Shown in pieces: positions 1-11,623 of a stretch of 64,000 nucleotides of DNA. Location of the stretch: contig NC_090246.1 of assembly GCF_037325665.1 (NCBI RefSeq), positions 37,345,317 through 37,409,316 of the forward strand, given 5' to 3'. How positions within the stretch are numbered: the stretch's first letter is position 1; each line of letters starts with the position of its first letter. The notes below the pieces were generated by a model. That model was not told where the DNA came from. It did not search any database and worked only from the letters and a program-made list of their open reading frames with translations. Made by a program: the position numbers and the translations under genes. The stretch comes from Littorina saxatilis (Eukaryota > Mollusca > Gastropoda > Littorinimorpha > Littorinidae).

Positions 1-45
1 TAAAAAGGGGGTGGTGGTGGTGGGGGCATGTCACGAAGAATGGTT

Positions 46-178
46 CAGGCCTGGGAATGAGTAAAAGTGGTTTGGGAGTACTGACGGGAACATTTTGCGT
101 TTTAAGCATTTTTTTCTTACACAATTAGAAAAGAACTTTGTCGTATTTACGACGAAAGGCGTATCATTCCCAGGCCTG
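46..178. mobile_element. hAT-like MITE with 6-bp TSD
   Basis: Perfect 15-bp terminal inverted repeats (CAGGCCTGGGAATGA at 46-60, its complement at 164-178) are flanked by the 6-bp duplication ATGGTT. The element is 133 bp and noncoding, in a PRIMPOL intron. It shares TIR pattern and TSD length with 61184-61741. Confidence 0.8.
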
Positions 179-498
179 ATGGTTGAAACATTTACTGATT
201 TAGTATTAATGCTACAAACTGAAAACGACAGCTAACTTTCCCTTTAAGTATGAGGAAATAAAGGCCAGAAATAACAAAAAGCAGAGAGTTGAACAAGAAT
301 TAAGAGGAGGCAAAATGTGCGCCAAGACATGCAAATCTCACCCAAAAAGTGTTCAATAACTGAATAAGCCAATGGGTACTCATCTCAAATACAACAGAAA
401 AAAGAAAGTGTCTGACCAGCACATCATCATAGTGCAACATCAAATATGTATATTAACTACATGTTAACTGTGATGTTCTTAACTACACTTTAACATGG

Positions 499-604
499 AA
501 TGTATGTATGTATGTATGTATGTATGTATGTATGTATGTATGTATGTATGTATGTATGTATGTATGTATGTATGTAGGTATGTATGTAGGTATGTATGTA
601 GGCA
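499..604. repeat. (TATG)n microsatellite
   Basis: A long run of TATG with a few TAGG variants at the right end. Confidence 0.95.
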
Positions 605-839
605 TGTATGCATGTGTATTGGTGTGTCGGTGTGTCAGGTGTGCAAGAAAAAAGGGTATTTTTATATCATGGGTTTTATGAATTTTCTTCTTTTATTCTT
701 TTATAGTTATTAATTAATGACCTATATGTGCTGATGACTAAATTAATTTCCTTTGTTGGATCAATAAAATGTTATGAGTTATGAGTTATGAGTTATGAGT
801 TATTATGTCTATTATTTGTAATTATTTTTAAATCCTCAC

Positions 840-931
840 CTTGATAAGGGTCTCTACCATTGCAGGACCATCAGCAGATGGGTTGGCTTGTCGGTTGAAC
901 TCAAGGTCAAAGTATAGCTTGCATGGAGAAC
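840..931 (-). CDS. PRIMPOL: PRIMPOL exon 6 with catalytic DLE motif
   Basis: It codes SPCKLYFDLEFNRQANPSAD then GPAMVETLIK. DLE is AEP motif I, with its two metal-binding acidic residues. The donor is GTGAGG at 839. No further PrimPol exon was recognised between here and base 1. Confidence 0.92.
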
Positions 932-1374
932 CTGTAATGCCATCAGTTCATAAGCTTGCTTATAATTATTGTGTAATCTAGAATTGTCTTTATTTCGTTT
1001 CTGAAAGAAAAAAAACCCACCATCAAGTGTTCCCTTGCACCTCAAAAGTGATAAGTGCACATGCAACCCAGTTCTTACAATTACCAGTCGCCCGTGACAG
1101 CCATGGATAAAAGTGAATATTGGTTTAGTGTGGTAGCAGAGGGGAACTTGTCGACTCTACCACAACACACAACCCTAATTTGCAGATCATGTACATTTCA
1201 AATTGGAAAAACAGACAAACCCGTTATGTTTACCTTTATCATTTTTGGTGAGTTTGTTGAGACTTTGTATTAATTGTTGTGTAATTTCCACACAAGTTGT
1301 ACATGTAGGTACATTTAATTTTTTGAAAGAGCCCAGTTTACTGCTTGATCTTCAGTATTCATTCTCTCTCTCTT

Positions 1375-1466
<92 letters not shown>

Positions 1467-3930
1467 CTACTTTCTGCTGTTCCCTTTAGTGGTCCTTATA
1501 AACAGTTCAACTGTTCACACAAAAAACTGAATGCATGACTGGTTTATGAATTCTGTTCTGGTATTTTCCAATAAAAAATGGTAACATGCCTTCAGGGATA
1601 ACTTCGTAGTGGTGTCTCTGGCAAACATCCAGCTGCCTGATAAAAAAAAACACACACATAAAAACGCCACTCAAACAGAATCCGTGTGAGGCTCATATTG
1701 ACAGGCATCCATACACCTTTGAGTGTTCAATCAATTTATGATTGGCTACTGATTGAAGTGCAAACATATGCACATGCACACACTGACTTGCACAAACATA
1801 CAAACATTGCCAAAGACTTAAAAACACAGATACACATCTCAGGAGTTCCAAAGAAAATTTTTCAACAAAGGAACTTTTCTGGATCTAATATCCTTCCATA
1901 CCCTCTCTCAGCCCCAAGGTGAAACCCTCCATTCTTCAAGCAAGTTAGTTAATTAAGGGTTTATAGTTGAAGACTTCACAAATGAATAAGCATTAAAACA
2001 AAGTAACTTTTAAACATTTTCAAGATCGTACATGATCCTCCTTCCCCTAAGATTGAAACTTTACAAAAGGATGGACCCAAGTGAGATACCTACATGTAAT
2101 AGTGCCAAAAGACAGGATAAGTAGCCACTAGGAATTGCCGTTGACCAGAGCGTTTGTCTGGATGCTGACACTCGAAGGCAAAGACATGCAAATCCTGTTT
2201 CAGTTTAAACAGACAAAAATATGCACATCATCACCACTGCAATCTAATTACTAAATTAGATAAACATTGATACTGGTTTTTTAACACACACATGAACACA
2301 TACATAAACAGTGACACATACACACACAAATTGACACACACACACACACACACAAGTGTGTACACCCACAGAAGCCTTCTGACTGCTCTTCTCTTTTAAA
2401 ATACATGTGAAAATGAAACAACCAATTGCATATTGGTGCTTTGCATTAGTGGCCGCACTCTACAAAATATAAATCTCAATCTCTTCCCCGTGTATGTCCT
2501 GGTACATAAACCTTATCACAAGACAAAGACTTTTTATGAAAAGTTTCACCTGCAAAAACAAAAATACAATAATGCATTAGTGGCCATAGCCACAGTGCGT
2601 GAGCTTGTCTACTGGTAAAATAAAAGTACGTCAAAGGAGGTTAAAAGGTTACCTCTCCCTTGCTGCTGACAAAGTCCAGTGCCTCCTGTTGGCGATGGAA
2701 GATTTGCCAACAGGAGGATGGGCCCAAAATCCTGAAAGTTACAAAAAGAACCTTTTGGATGGCATATTTTACCTTCTGCATGTTTGATACAAATTAAAAA
2801 TGTGTTCTTCTTGTCTGCTGTTTTCATAAAAGAGTGCTTACAGTTTAAAGGGAGTTTCATAAGCACTTACAAGACATTTGACAATACATACAGTTGACTT
2901 CCACATATATATCGTGGTTGTTCAAATGTTGAGGTCCATAAAATCAGACTGCAATAATATACAGGAGGTTGTGTTGGATGCCCAATAAACACTTCAAAAG
3001 AATAACATTTCAGAACACCAATTTTTATGGCGGCAGATAATCCTCACCCCCCATTCAATACACAAGAAGTGAGACAACCGGGGAAGACAGATAGACAGAC
3101 TGACAATCACACACAATGAAATATTCATGACCAAACTGACAAACACAAACCCATGTACACATGAACACATGTATACAAACACACATACATGTATTATGGA
3201 AACAAACACACATGCACACACTCTCATACACATGATCATTGATGCAGAAAATACACACACACATGAAGGCACAGTACAGTGGCTCATTAATGCAAGTCAA
3301 TATATATTTTTCTTGAGGTAATAAGTTACCTCGAATGATATGGGTCAGGAATCTTTTCTGCCCTCAGACGCTTTGACTGGTGTTCAAGGGATCGCTTAAT
3401 GGCCAGACTGCGTCTGAATGTGCAACAACAACAAAATCAAGAAACACATGTCAGAAAAAAAACAAGACTGATACTTTGCAAAAACTAGTACATGTAGTAC
3501 ATTATCTGCAGTATCAGTGAGCAACAAAAGGACACTTTCAAATTTAACATGGAATCAGTACAAAGTTGCACCTTATGCTTGACAAAAGGATAAGGAGATT
3601 AATTCTTTTCTGTCTCACTTGGAACTGACAGACAAAGAATTGCACGGGTTTTAAGAAATAATCAAAGATTAAGAAATATGTAACTCACCCAAACAGCTAC
3701 TACATGTAGTCTAATCCAGTTCTAAACAGTCTCAACAATGACTGAAACAGGTTTAATAATTGCTAGTTTGTTCATATTTGCCCACATACATGAAACAGAT
3801 AGAACATTAGAAATTCACGATTTTATTAAGATGTGTATTTATAATCAACCAACATTTTCTCTTACTTCTTTGACTGTAAGCCATAGAAAGTTATTGCTGG
3901 TAAGGACCGGTCTGGTGCTGATGCACTCAT
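840..3930 (-). CDS. PRIMPOL: PRIMPOL primase-polymerase, 5' half (six coding exons, runs off left edge)
   Basis: DNA-directed primase-polymerase of the archaeo-eukaryotic primase family, which reprimes stalled forks in nucleus and mitochondria. Coding exons on the minus strand: 3930-3866, 3413-3330, 2731-2653, 2194-2094, 1636-1590, 931-840. Phases agree at every junction, giving 156 residues. Matches to human PrimPol recalled from memory: WQIFHRQQEALDFVSSKGE (human WRLFHRQAQAFNFVKS), HVFAFEC, YEVIPEG, then CKLYFDLEFN, which holds the catalytic Asp-x-Glu (D134, E136). The start ATG at 3930 lies inside an exon that stays open upstream to its acceptor, so an earlier start is not excluded. The remaining primase motifs and the zinc-finger region must lie left of base 1. 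One intron has a GC donor. Confidence 0.9.
1392..1464. repeat. (GT)n microsatellite
   Basis: An uninterrupted GT run in a PRIMPOL intron. Confidence 0.95.
1590..1636 (-). CDS. PRIMPOL: PRIMPOL exon 5 (GC donor)
   Basis: It codes QLDVCQRHHYEVIPEG, where YEVIPE is invariant between this sequence and human PrimPol. The donor reads G|GCATGT, a GC-AG intron. The phase is fixed by the following exon, which supplies GT to complete Gly. Confidence 0.82.
2094..2194 (-). CDS. PRIMPOL: PRIMPOL exon 4
   Basis: It codes DLHVFAFECQHPDKRSGQRQ followed by FLVATYPVFWHYYM. The donor GTAGGT must be used at 2093, because reading on meets a stop codon immediately. Confidence 0.88.
2653..2731 (-). CDS. PRIMPOL: PRIMPOL exon 3
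   Basis: The acceptor is TTTCAG and the donor is GTAACC. It codes ILGPSSCWQIFHRQQEALDF then VSSKGE. The WxxFHRQ block is highly conserved in PrimPol. The exon ends at a codon boundary. Confidence 0.9.
3330..3413 (-). CDS. PRIMPOL: PRIMPOL exon 2
   Basis: The acceptor is TTCAG and the donor is GTAACT. It codes a basic helix-like segment (RSLAIKRSLEHQSKRLRAEK) corresponding to the N-terminal coiled region of PrimPol. Phase is 2 in, 2 out. Confidence 0.8.
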
Positions 3931-3991
3931 GCTGATGATATGATGACTGATCACATCATCCTCTCTGGTGTTTATTCCATCCCAAAGGCAT
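3866..3991 (-). CDS. PRIMPOL: PRIMPOL exon with start codon
   Basis: The acceptor is a T-rich tract plus CAG ending at 3992, and the donor GTAAGA begins at 3865. Bases 3991-3931 are 5' UTR if translation starts at 3930. The exon codes MSASAPDRSLPAITFYGLQSK plus two bases of a Lys codon completed by the next exon. Confidence 0.75.
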
Positions 3992-4084
3992 CTGAAAAAA
4001 AGTAAAAGAACAATTTTGATTACCAGTAACACTTTCAACTTTTTAATTCCAGGTGCAAGCTCAAGGAATAAAATCTAAAATGCA

Positions 4085-4560
4085 AGTGTTGTCGGGGATA
4101 GTTCAGACGACTCACGAGATGAAGGTAACAAGCAATGTTCCACAAAAGGAGTGTCCTTGGTCCTACCTTGTTCATCTATTTTATAAACGATATGCCTGAT
4201 ATTATTGATTGCCTTGTTAAAGTATTTGCAGATGACACCAAAACCTATTCAGATGTTCAGGCATATGACAAGATTAAAAGTTTACAAGGTAGTCTTGATC
4301 GACTTTTTCAATGGACAAAATGATTGGCAAATTAAGTTTAATGACAGCAAATGCAAGAGTTTGCATATTGGTGAAAATAACAAGAACAACTCCAACACAA
4401 TGAATGGAATCAGCCTTGAAAGTACTGAAGCTGAAAAGGATTTGGGAGTAATAGTGGATAACGAATTAAGTTTTGAGGCTCACAGTCACATTCAAGATGT
4501 ATTGTTAAAAGAGCAAATAAAATTTCTGGCATGATTTTGCATAATATTGAAAATAAAACA
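4085..4560 (+). pseudogene. CR1-like LINE reverse transcriptase fragment
   Basis: Translated pieces read SVLGPTLFIYFINDMPD, FADDTKTYSD (the catalytic FADD box), WQIKFNDSKCKSLHIG and EKDLGVIVDNELSF, in the order typical of CR1/jockey-type RTs. The pieces lie in two or three frames, so the fragment is dead. It sits antisense in the PRIMPOL 5' intron. Confidence 0.85.
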
Positions 4561-4562
4561 AA

Positions 4563-5205
4563 ACAAGTCGCGTAAGGCGAAATAACAACATTTAGTCAAG
4601 CTGTCGAACTAACAGAATGAAACTGAACTCACTGCATTTTTACAGCAAGAGCGTATACTCATAGCATCATCAGTCCACCGCTCGATGCAAAGGCAGTGAA
4701 ATTGACAAGAAGAGCGGGGTAGTAGTTGCGCTGAGAAGGATAGCACGCTTTTCTTTATCTCTATTCTTTTTAACTTTCTGAGCGTGTTTTTAATCCAAAC
4801 ATATCACATCTATATGTTTTTTGGAATCAGGAACCCACAAGGAATAAGATGAAATTGTTTTTAAATCGATTTCAGAAATTTTATTTTAATAATAATTTTT
4901 ATATTTTTAATTTTCAGAGCTTGTTTTTAATCCAAATATAACATATTTATATGTTTTTGGAATCAGAAAATGATGAAGAATAAGATGAACGTAAATTTGG
5001 ATCGTTTTAAAAACAAATTATTTTTTTTACAATTTTCAGATTTTTAATGACCAAAGTCATTGATTAATTTTTAAGCCACCAAGCTGAAATGCAATACCGA
5101 AGTCCGGCCTTCGTCGAAGATTGCTTGGCCAAAATTTCAGTCAATTTGATTGAAAAATGAGGGTGTGACAGTGCCGCCTTAACTTTTACAACAAGAGGCG
5201 AAGCC
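4563..5205 (-). repeat. ~870-bp repeat family, partial copy
   Basis: It begins with ACAAGTCGCGTAAGGCGAAA and follows the family text (shared with 11911-12781, 46414-47240, 48552-49416) up to the AGTGCCGCC block, then stops. The other part of the family text resumes at 6795. Strand is relative to the 11911 copy. Confidence 0.85.
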
Positions 5206-5265
5206 TTCAAGGCTCCCGTCAGAAATCAACAAACAGTAACATAACACAAACTCACTCACTCCGTA

Positions 5266-5296
<31 letters not shown>

Positions 5297-5405
5297 CGCA
5301 CACACACACACACGCACAGTTAAAACTAACGCATCATATAAACTCCATGTATAATTTTCAAAAGAAGGCAAACAGATAAAATGACTAGGGTAATAGGTTA
5401 GGTAC

Positions 5406-5559
5406 CTGCCATGTGGGCACTTTTTCCACTGCTGTCCTCAGTCCTATACTTTTCATCAAGACTTGTCACCATGCCGAGTAGATCTAAATTCGGAAGTCTT
5501 CATGTGGCTGAGGCATATATCTGACATAGCGTCGATCTTGTTGTAGGTTAACCTCCTTT
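5406..5559 (-). other. Possible PRIMPOL noncoding 5' exon
   Basis: On the minus strand there is a good acceptor (TTTGTTTCAG) at 5560 and a CAG|GTACCT donor at 5405. All frames contain stops, so if it is an exon it is untranslated. It lies between the start-codon exon and the candidate first exon near 6263. It rests on splice signals alone. Confidence 0.3.
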
Positions 5560-6262
5560 CTGAAACAAATGGCAAAATGCGATTAGTTATGATGACTACA
5601 ACCTACACAAATATAAACAGTGTTTTGAAACAGAATAGTCAGGTTATACAAGCCACTTTACCTATGCAGCATGGTAACCCTACAATATGCGAAACATGTC
5701 GACTGCAGCAGCCTGGTTCTTAAAATAATTCTGACGGTCAACACAGCCAGAAATGCCAACAAAGACAAGAAAGCTGTTGCAAGGTAAGCTTACCAAACGT
5801 TACATAGCGAATCATATGATAGTGCGTAAACAGCAAACAGTAGATCTACAATCAAAGAGAGGATCGAGTCTGGAATGAAACGCGATACAGATCTAGCATT
5901 CAAAAACTGTCTTTCACGTTCAAGGAAGTTGTTGCAAAGTACTTAAGACTTACTAAATTGTACAGACAAAACCATGACAGTGCATGTTTTGAATCTGAGG
6001 AAAAAATCGTGATCATTTTGACTTTGAGAACAGATTCATTCCGTTTCCTTATATCTGCATGTTCAAGTAAATGGTGGACAGTTCAAAGACATCCAAACAT
6101 TACAGGCACTTTAGATCAACTCATTTCACTAGAGGTGACTGCCTAGCACTGTGTTTGACAGCCGTGTCTGCTGAAATAAAAAGAAATTAAAACAAAACGG
6201 ATTAACAGTAGGTGACACGTTATCAGAGTGGGAGACACTAGACAGTCTGTCTCTGAACTTAC

Positions 6263-6350
6263 CGGGATACGGCTGCAAGATCGACACTGACTGCCGCGCT
6301 TTCGACAGCTCTTCCTCGCGTGGACATTGGAAACACGCTGTGCAGATCAA
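6263..6350 (-). promoter_or_regulatory. Possible first exon / promoter edge of PRIMPOL
   Basis: On the minus strand this GC-richer stretch ends in a perfect donor (CCCG|GTAAGT at 6262) and has no coding match. It is the nearest plausible first exon upstream of the PRIMPOL start codon. The transcription start is not resolved. Confidence 0.3.
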
Positions 6351-6794
6351 ATTGTAGGAAATCTCCCTTTGGTATCTTCTTTATTTACTTTTCTGGAGCT
6401 TAGAAACCGAACAACATGAAATCGTCTTCCCCGGCGAATCGGCGAGGTGAGAACTGGACCACAATCCTTCGCGCGACCCCTGACCTGATCTTGACACCTG
6501 ACCTGCCGTCTACATGCCAAACACGAAACAAACCAGTCAACTGCTTGTACCCCTTCAAAACCCCCCACTACCCGTTTTCTTTGGATACACGCTTTAACTA
6601 CACACATGCCGACACAATGTTGATCATTGCTTCAATAATTTGAAGATGGTGCTTGAAAATTAACCACGTGAAATGAGTATTTCGGTGTTTAGCCAAAAAT
6701 GTTAAAGTTTCTACCACAGACATACACACATACATACATACGCACGCACGCACAGACAGACAAAGTTTACCATCGCATAGGCTACACTTACGTG

Positions 6795-7116
6795 AGCCAA
6801 AAAGCCGGATATGACGTCATCAAAGGTATTTATCGAAAAAAAGAAAAAAACGTCCGGGGATATCATACCCAGGAACTCTCATGTAAAATTTCATAAAGAT
6901 CGGTCCAGTAGTTTGGTCTGAATCGCTCTACACACACACACACGCACAGACAGACAGACAGACAGACACACACACACACACACACACACATACACCTAGT
7001 GCTTTTAGTTATGCGCTATAGAAATCTCCTTAATAAATAAATAAATAAATACACCACGACCCTCGTCTCGATTCCCCCTCTACGTTAAAACATTTAGTCA
7101 AAACTTGACTAAATGT
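6795..7116 (-). repeat. ~870-bp repeat family, other half
   Basis: It starts at AGCCGGATATGACGTCATC and runs to the palindromic end with ATTTAGTCAAAACTTGACTA. It carries a (CA)/(GACA) microsatellite inside, as other copies do. Confidence 0.85.
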
Positions 7117-7162
7117 AAAAATACAATGGTTCTTCTTTTAACCTTCGCCCGACCGGGTTATC

Positions 7163-7475
7163 GACTACACACGGAAGACATCATGGGGCTGTGTGGACCC
7201 ACTGCTTCTCAAAGAAGGAAAAACGTGCATCCCCTTCCGTAGACGCCGTGGTTAAATTTCCGCGAGAAGTAATTAAATTAAATTATTAATTTAATTATTA
7301 CCATGCGGACTAAAGCTTCTCAAAAAAGGAAAAATGTGAATACCCTTTTGTAGACGTCGTGCGGCTGTGTGGACCCACATTGTTATGTATTAACTTTGCT
7401 CCACGCGACTTGCTTATTAACTCCAATTGAAAAACATGAGTCCGCACGGCCCCATGATGTCTTCCGTGTGTAGTC
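7163..7475. mobile_element. MITE with 27-bp inverted ends
   Basis: GACTACACACGGAAGACATC... at 7163-7189 is repeated as its exact complement at 7449-7475. The interior is AT-rich and noncoding. Confidence 0.75.
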
Positions 7476-8053
7476 TAAATTTGACCTTTGTTTTTATAAT
7501 TACTTCTCGCTGAAATTTAATGATCTTTTAGGACATAAGAGCCTTTTAGGTGCCTGAGGCATTCTTAAAAGCTCATTAAAAAATTCCACCTGGTTTAAGA
7601 GATATTTGCAATTAAACACCCTTCTGGGCCCACAAAGACCCACGACGACCAGCGAAGGTTAAAGTCATTAGTAAGGCATGTTCTTGAATACAGAAATGTG
7701 GTGTGATCTCCTAAATTAAAGAAACATGGGACACTCATTGAAAATTTTCGGAGACGTGACAGTAATTTACTTTTAATTATTGGCATACAAATTTTAAGTT
7801 ACAACAAAAGGTTAAAATTGTTGAACTTACCAAGTTTGGAATTTATAAGCGCAAAAGGAGATATGATGTGAAATGTTTAAGATTACCCATGAATTGTACG
7901 ACACTGATGCTAAAGCCTCATTATCTAAAAAAACATGCCGAACCCGGGATTTTAACCAAACCAGAGGCCATCCATACAAACTTGCAAAGAAAACTGTTTA
8001 CACTAATGTTTATGCACATTTCTTTACTACAAGTTACAACAGAGTTGTTATTG

Positions 8054-8258
8054 GCACAGGCTTCATGTCTCACCCAGTCACATTATTCTGACACCGGACC
8101 AACCAGTCCTAGCACTAACCCCATAATGCCAGACGCCAGGCGGAGCAGCCACAAGATTGTCAATTTTAAAGTCTTAGGTATGACCCGGCCGGGGTTCGAA
8201 ACCACGACCTCCCGATCACGGGGCGGACGCCTTACCACTATAGGCCAACCGTGCCGGT
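8054..8258 (-). repeat. tRNA-derived SINE
   Basis: On the minus strand it reads GGCACGGTTGGCCTATAGTG (A-box-like) followed by GGTTTCGAACCCCGGCC (B box). It then has a shared body with GTGGCTGCTCCGCCTGGCG. Its 3' end is cut short. It lies next to the Penelope fragment. Confidence 0.85.
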
Positions 8259-8265
8259 TTTACAT

Positions 8266-8916
8266 TCATGAATTGAATGTGGTGGACTCAATCAAGTGTT
8301 TTTCACAGATGACACATTTTTTACACCTGAAACACCCAGGGTTGTTGTCGTGTTTAGGAGGAAGAACTGTCGGCATTAGGATATTGCGTATGCTCTTACA
8401 GTTTCTCTCCCCACAGATGGGCGTTTCAGGCGGAACGTTTTTCCTGTGTTCAGTCTCGCTGATCAAGCTTTCCTGTAAACTATGTAACCACTGGCCGAGG
8501 GGAGGGTTGAGTGGGCTATGATTGATGACGAAAGGGACTCTGTTTGTGGGAGTTTTTTTGCGATATGAAAGAGTCTCCTTTCTGATTTTAGCTGTAGCTT
8601 TCCTCCTGCCATATTTAACAGTCTTTTTGCTGTACCCCCTGGCAAAAAACTGTCTCTCCATCTCATCGCACCTTTGTTGAAATTGCTCCTCTTCTGAGCA
8701 GAGTCTTCTGAGTCTCAGAAATTGTGAGTATGGCAAATTTCTTTTTACGTGAGCTGGGTGACACGAGTTTTGGCACAGGTAGGCATGGCTGTCAGTAGGT
8801 TTAGAGTACAGGTCAGTCTGAAGGTATCCATCCTTCAGACTGACTGAAATGTCTAGAAAGGAGACTCTTTCTAACGATGAGTGGTGAGTGAATTTGATGG
8901 TAGGATGAAGGGAGTT
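8266..8916 (-). pseudogene. Penelope-like element fragment (RT C-terminal part and linker)
   Basis: A single open frame of about 217 codons on the minus strand contains SLKDGYLQTDLYSKPTDSH, CHPAHVKRNLPYSQFLRLRR and QFFARGYSKK, the standard Penelope RT C-terminal blocks. It ends in a CFRCKKCVICEKH cysteine linker that in this family precedes the GIY-YIG nuclease. The nuclease and the upstream RT are missing, so the copy is truncated at both ends. It is not a host gene. Confidence 0.85.
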
Positions 8917-9626
8917 GATATATATATATATATTATATAAATATATAAAAATATATACATCAGAAGTTGTGAAAGAAACAACTGAAAGTCAGAAGAGACT
9001 TTCTTCTGAGATTTGTTAAAATCTCTTGGCAGAGCAAAAGAGAGAGGAAACAAAAAAAAGTGTCCCTTCACAGACAGCCCTATTTATGACGTTATATATA
9101 TATATATATATATATAATGTATGAATATGATAAACAATTTCTCAAGCTTAATGATCGCTTATTGTTTAAAATGCAAGTAAAGGCAGACCTAGTTCTAATA
9201 ATAGTAGTAATACACACCTTTTAGTTTTACGTAATTTAAATCACAATCTATTTTTTTTTTTAATTTTAAATCGTTTATTTAACGTCACTCTGTAAAAACA
9301 TTAGCGACATTTGTCTTTGATTAAAAACACACACAGGCGTGCACACAAACTTTCCCTTTATGTACAGTGACACAATCTATTATAATAATCAAACTTTCAT
9401 TTGTTGAAACTTTTTAAAATAAAGGGGTAATCTTGAACTTTAGTGTGTTAAATTCATAGCTCAGAATCCAGTGGCATTCTTTACTTATTTTTGATACAAG
9501 TCCCTGTAATCAAGCCAAAGAACATTTTTCATGAAATTAATTGATGGATTGAACTCCAAACTTAAGCATAATTAATTAAATTGCTCGTTTGATCGACAAA
9601 AATGCCGCGAAAATTGAGTACATTTG

Positions 9627-10112
9627 TGATGGGGTGCAGTAGTGAAGAAGAAGGAGGGGTGCTCAGGCAGGAAGCATTCACATAGAGACGCCAAGTCAGG
9701 GGTTGCAGTAACGTGACTTTTATTTTCAACGATACCAGAAGTCAGTTAGTGGAGCACACAACAAAATACGTCCACTCTCTCTCGCGTCTTTCAGAGTTCT
9801 CTCAGTTCTCTCTCACACCCTAGCACGTACATGTATACATAATCAAACTTTAGCTAGAGTCACCAACATCCAATCAAAATCCTAGTAACTATTAGCAACC
9901 GGCACAACATTCTAAGATAATAAGCCATTCCATTGGTTAAAGACAAGAAGAAGGGGGGGGGGGGGGTAAGGGATTACGACCTTCCAACCGCAGCTGACAC
10001 GCTTCTCCGCATCAAATTCAAAGGGATTCACACCCTCTTAACGAGACTGATCTGAGCGCATCAAACATTACCACACGCACGTGTTATCGGCGTCTACCCC
10101 GGGTCGGCCATA
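9627..10112 (-). mobile_element. Possible solo LTR fossil
   Basis: It begins TGTTATGG and ends CCATCACA on the minus strand (near-perfect short inverted ends), with AATAAA-like sequence in its 3' part. No internal retroelement genes adjoin it and I see no target duplication. It is an old solitary copy at best, and LTR identity is tentative. Confidence 0.3.
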
Positions 10113-10525
10113 ACAGTTACGCAACTGACCACCTGCCAGCTGAGCTGGTATTCGGTCCACCCGATCCGACAAAGGAATTAACACCTACTTGTAGCTAGCC
10201 GAGGAATACAGAGACAGACCGCCATAAGACGTAACAACACCTGCAGGCTCCCCGGCTCCCGTCTCTTTCTAGGAGAGCGGCTTAAGTTCAAAGGATCTAC
10301 CGGTGACTGGACATGTGCATCTCAACATTTAACTTAATATAACAGATAATGGCATTACACAAAACATAAAGCGATCGGCAACATGAACTACAAACACTGG
10401 ACTGGAAAATAACAAAACTTTACTCTATGATTGGTGACTGGTCACCCTGTCACACATGTATTCATACATTGTCAACCACGGGACATCATTTACACGATAG
10501 TGTTGTTTCCCCTGTCCGCTCATAC

Positions 10526-10593
10526 TTTCTTTCTTTCTGTCTTTATTTGGTGTTTAACGTCGTTTTCAACCACGAAGGTTATATCGCGACGAC
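10526..10593 (-). mobile_element. Short 5'-truncated copy of (GAAA)n-tailed retroposon
   Basis: Only about 68 bases of the tail end, flanked by a perfect 13-bp duplication TGTCCGCTCATAC (10513-10525 and 10594-10606). This is a typical target-primed reverse transcription product. Confidence 0.9.
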
Positions 10594-11623
10594 TGTCCGC
10601 TCATACGAATAATTCCTCCTTTGACGCATGTAAACGAAATGCATTCGTCCAGTTCATAGGAGTTCATTCCGTGACTTCAAAGGGATCTCAAATGACTTCT
10701 TAGTTCTTATGCTTACAAGTGCAGGTTCTGCAAATTTAGATGCTTAAAAGTTAAATGCCTCTGAATTCTGAGCTATGAATTTAACACACCAAAGTTCAAG
10801 ATTACCAAAAGTGCTCTCCCTCGCTTTACTTAGTTACTACAGTACTTATCAATACAGAAACTGAAAGACTAACCCGACTATATGACTGTAAATTGTACAG
10901 TATACATGAATGTAGCCATGTAGGGTCTGGACCAACTCAACTTAGGAGTTTTGTGTGCACTGTGACTGTCGTGAGCACACACAGACACGCGCTCACAGAC
11001 GCAAGAACCTGCAGTTCTCTTCGCACGTAGCTGATAGAGACCTACGGCACAGGTAAAACCGACGTATTTCACCAGAACCAGACTCATAAGCTTACACTCT
11101 CACAGTGGGCGGTGATGACAACAAAAACATTGTAATTTCCCGCGAGACCTGCGACGCATCTCTACTTCCGGAAACGGAGTGGCTCGGGATCCGGCGAGCC
11201 GGATCTGGAGCCCCCAGGCTCGGGCACCCGGCAGTCACCAGCACGCCCTGGATCGTGGAACGCCTAGTTGTGTCCACCGCAGGCGCTACACACGAGTATA
11301 CAACTCTCCTGTGTTCACTTTCAAGTGAATAACTATCGTTCTGATATCATTTTAAAGTGAAGCTAAAGAAACCTGGTATCGGCACTGCTGTGCATCTCCT
11401 ATGATCTCAATGGTATCAAGGCACGGGTCATAGCCCTTTGCCGCGACAAGGTTTGCCGATACCGGCACTTGTCTTGTCTAGACAGTGACGTCATTCATAG
11501 ATGACGCCAATCATAAATGACGTTTGTCAAGGGAACTTATGCTTTCAAGTGTTGCTGCTTCCAGTGACAGGAAGGTATAGAGATTGATCATTGTATACAA
11601 TCAATTTATCATTGTATACACAA

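Larger units (their letters stand above)
9426..10806. mobile_element. TIR element of 1.4 kb with nested insertions
   Basis: About 45 bp at 9426-9475 (GGTAATCTTGAACTTTAGTG...) recur as complement at 10752-10806 with few differences. Between them lie an LTR-like unit and a short retroposon copy, so this is probably an old DNA transposon later invaded. Confidence 0.55.

Noticed and set aside
495-713. 72-codon frame of MYVC repeats
   Set aside because: Translation of the (TATG)n microsatellite.
2994-3300. Cys/Val-rich frames of 80-97 codons
   Set aside because: Arise from CA-rich simple sequence in a PRIMPOL intron with no family match.
8180-8258. tRNA-like A and B boxes
   Set aside because: Part of a tRNA-derived SINE; no acceptor stem or full cloverleaf.
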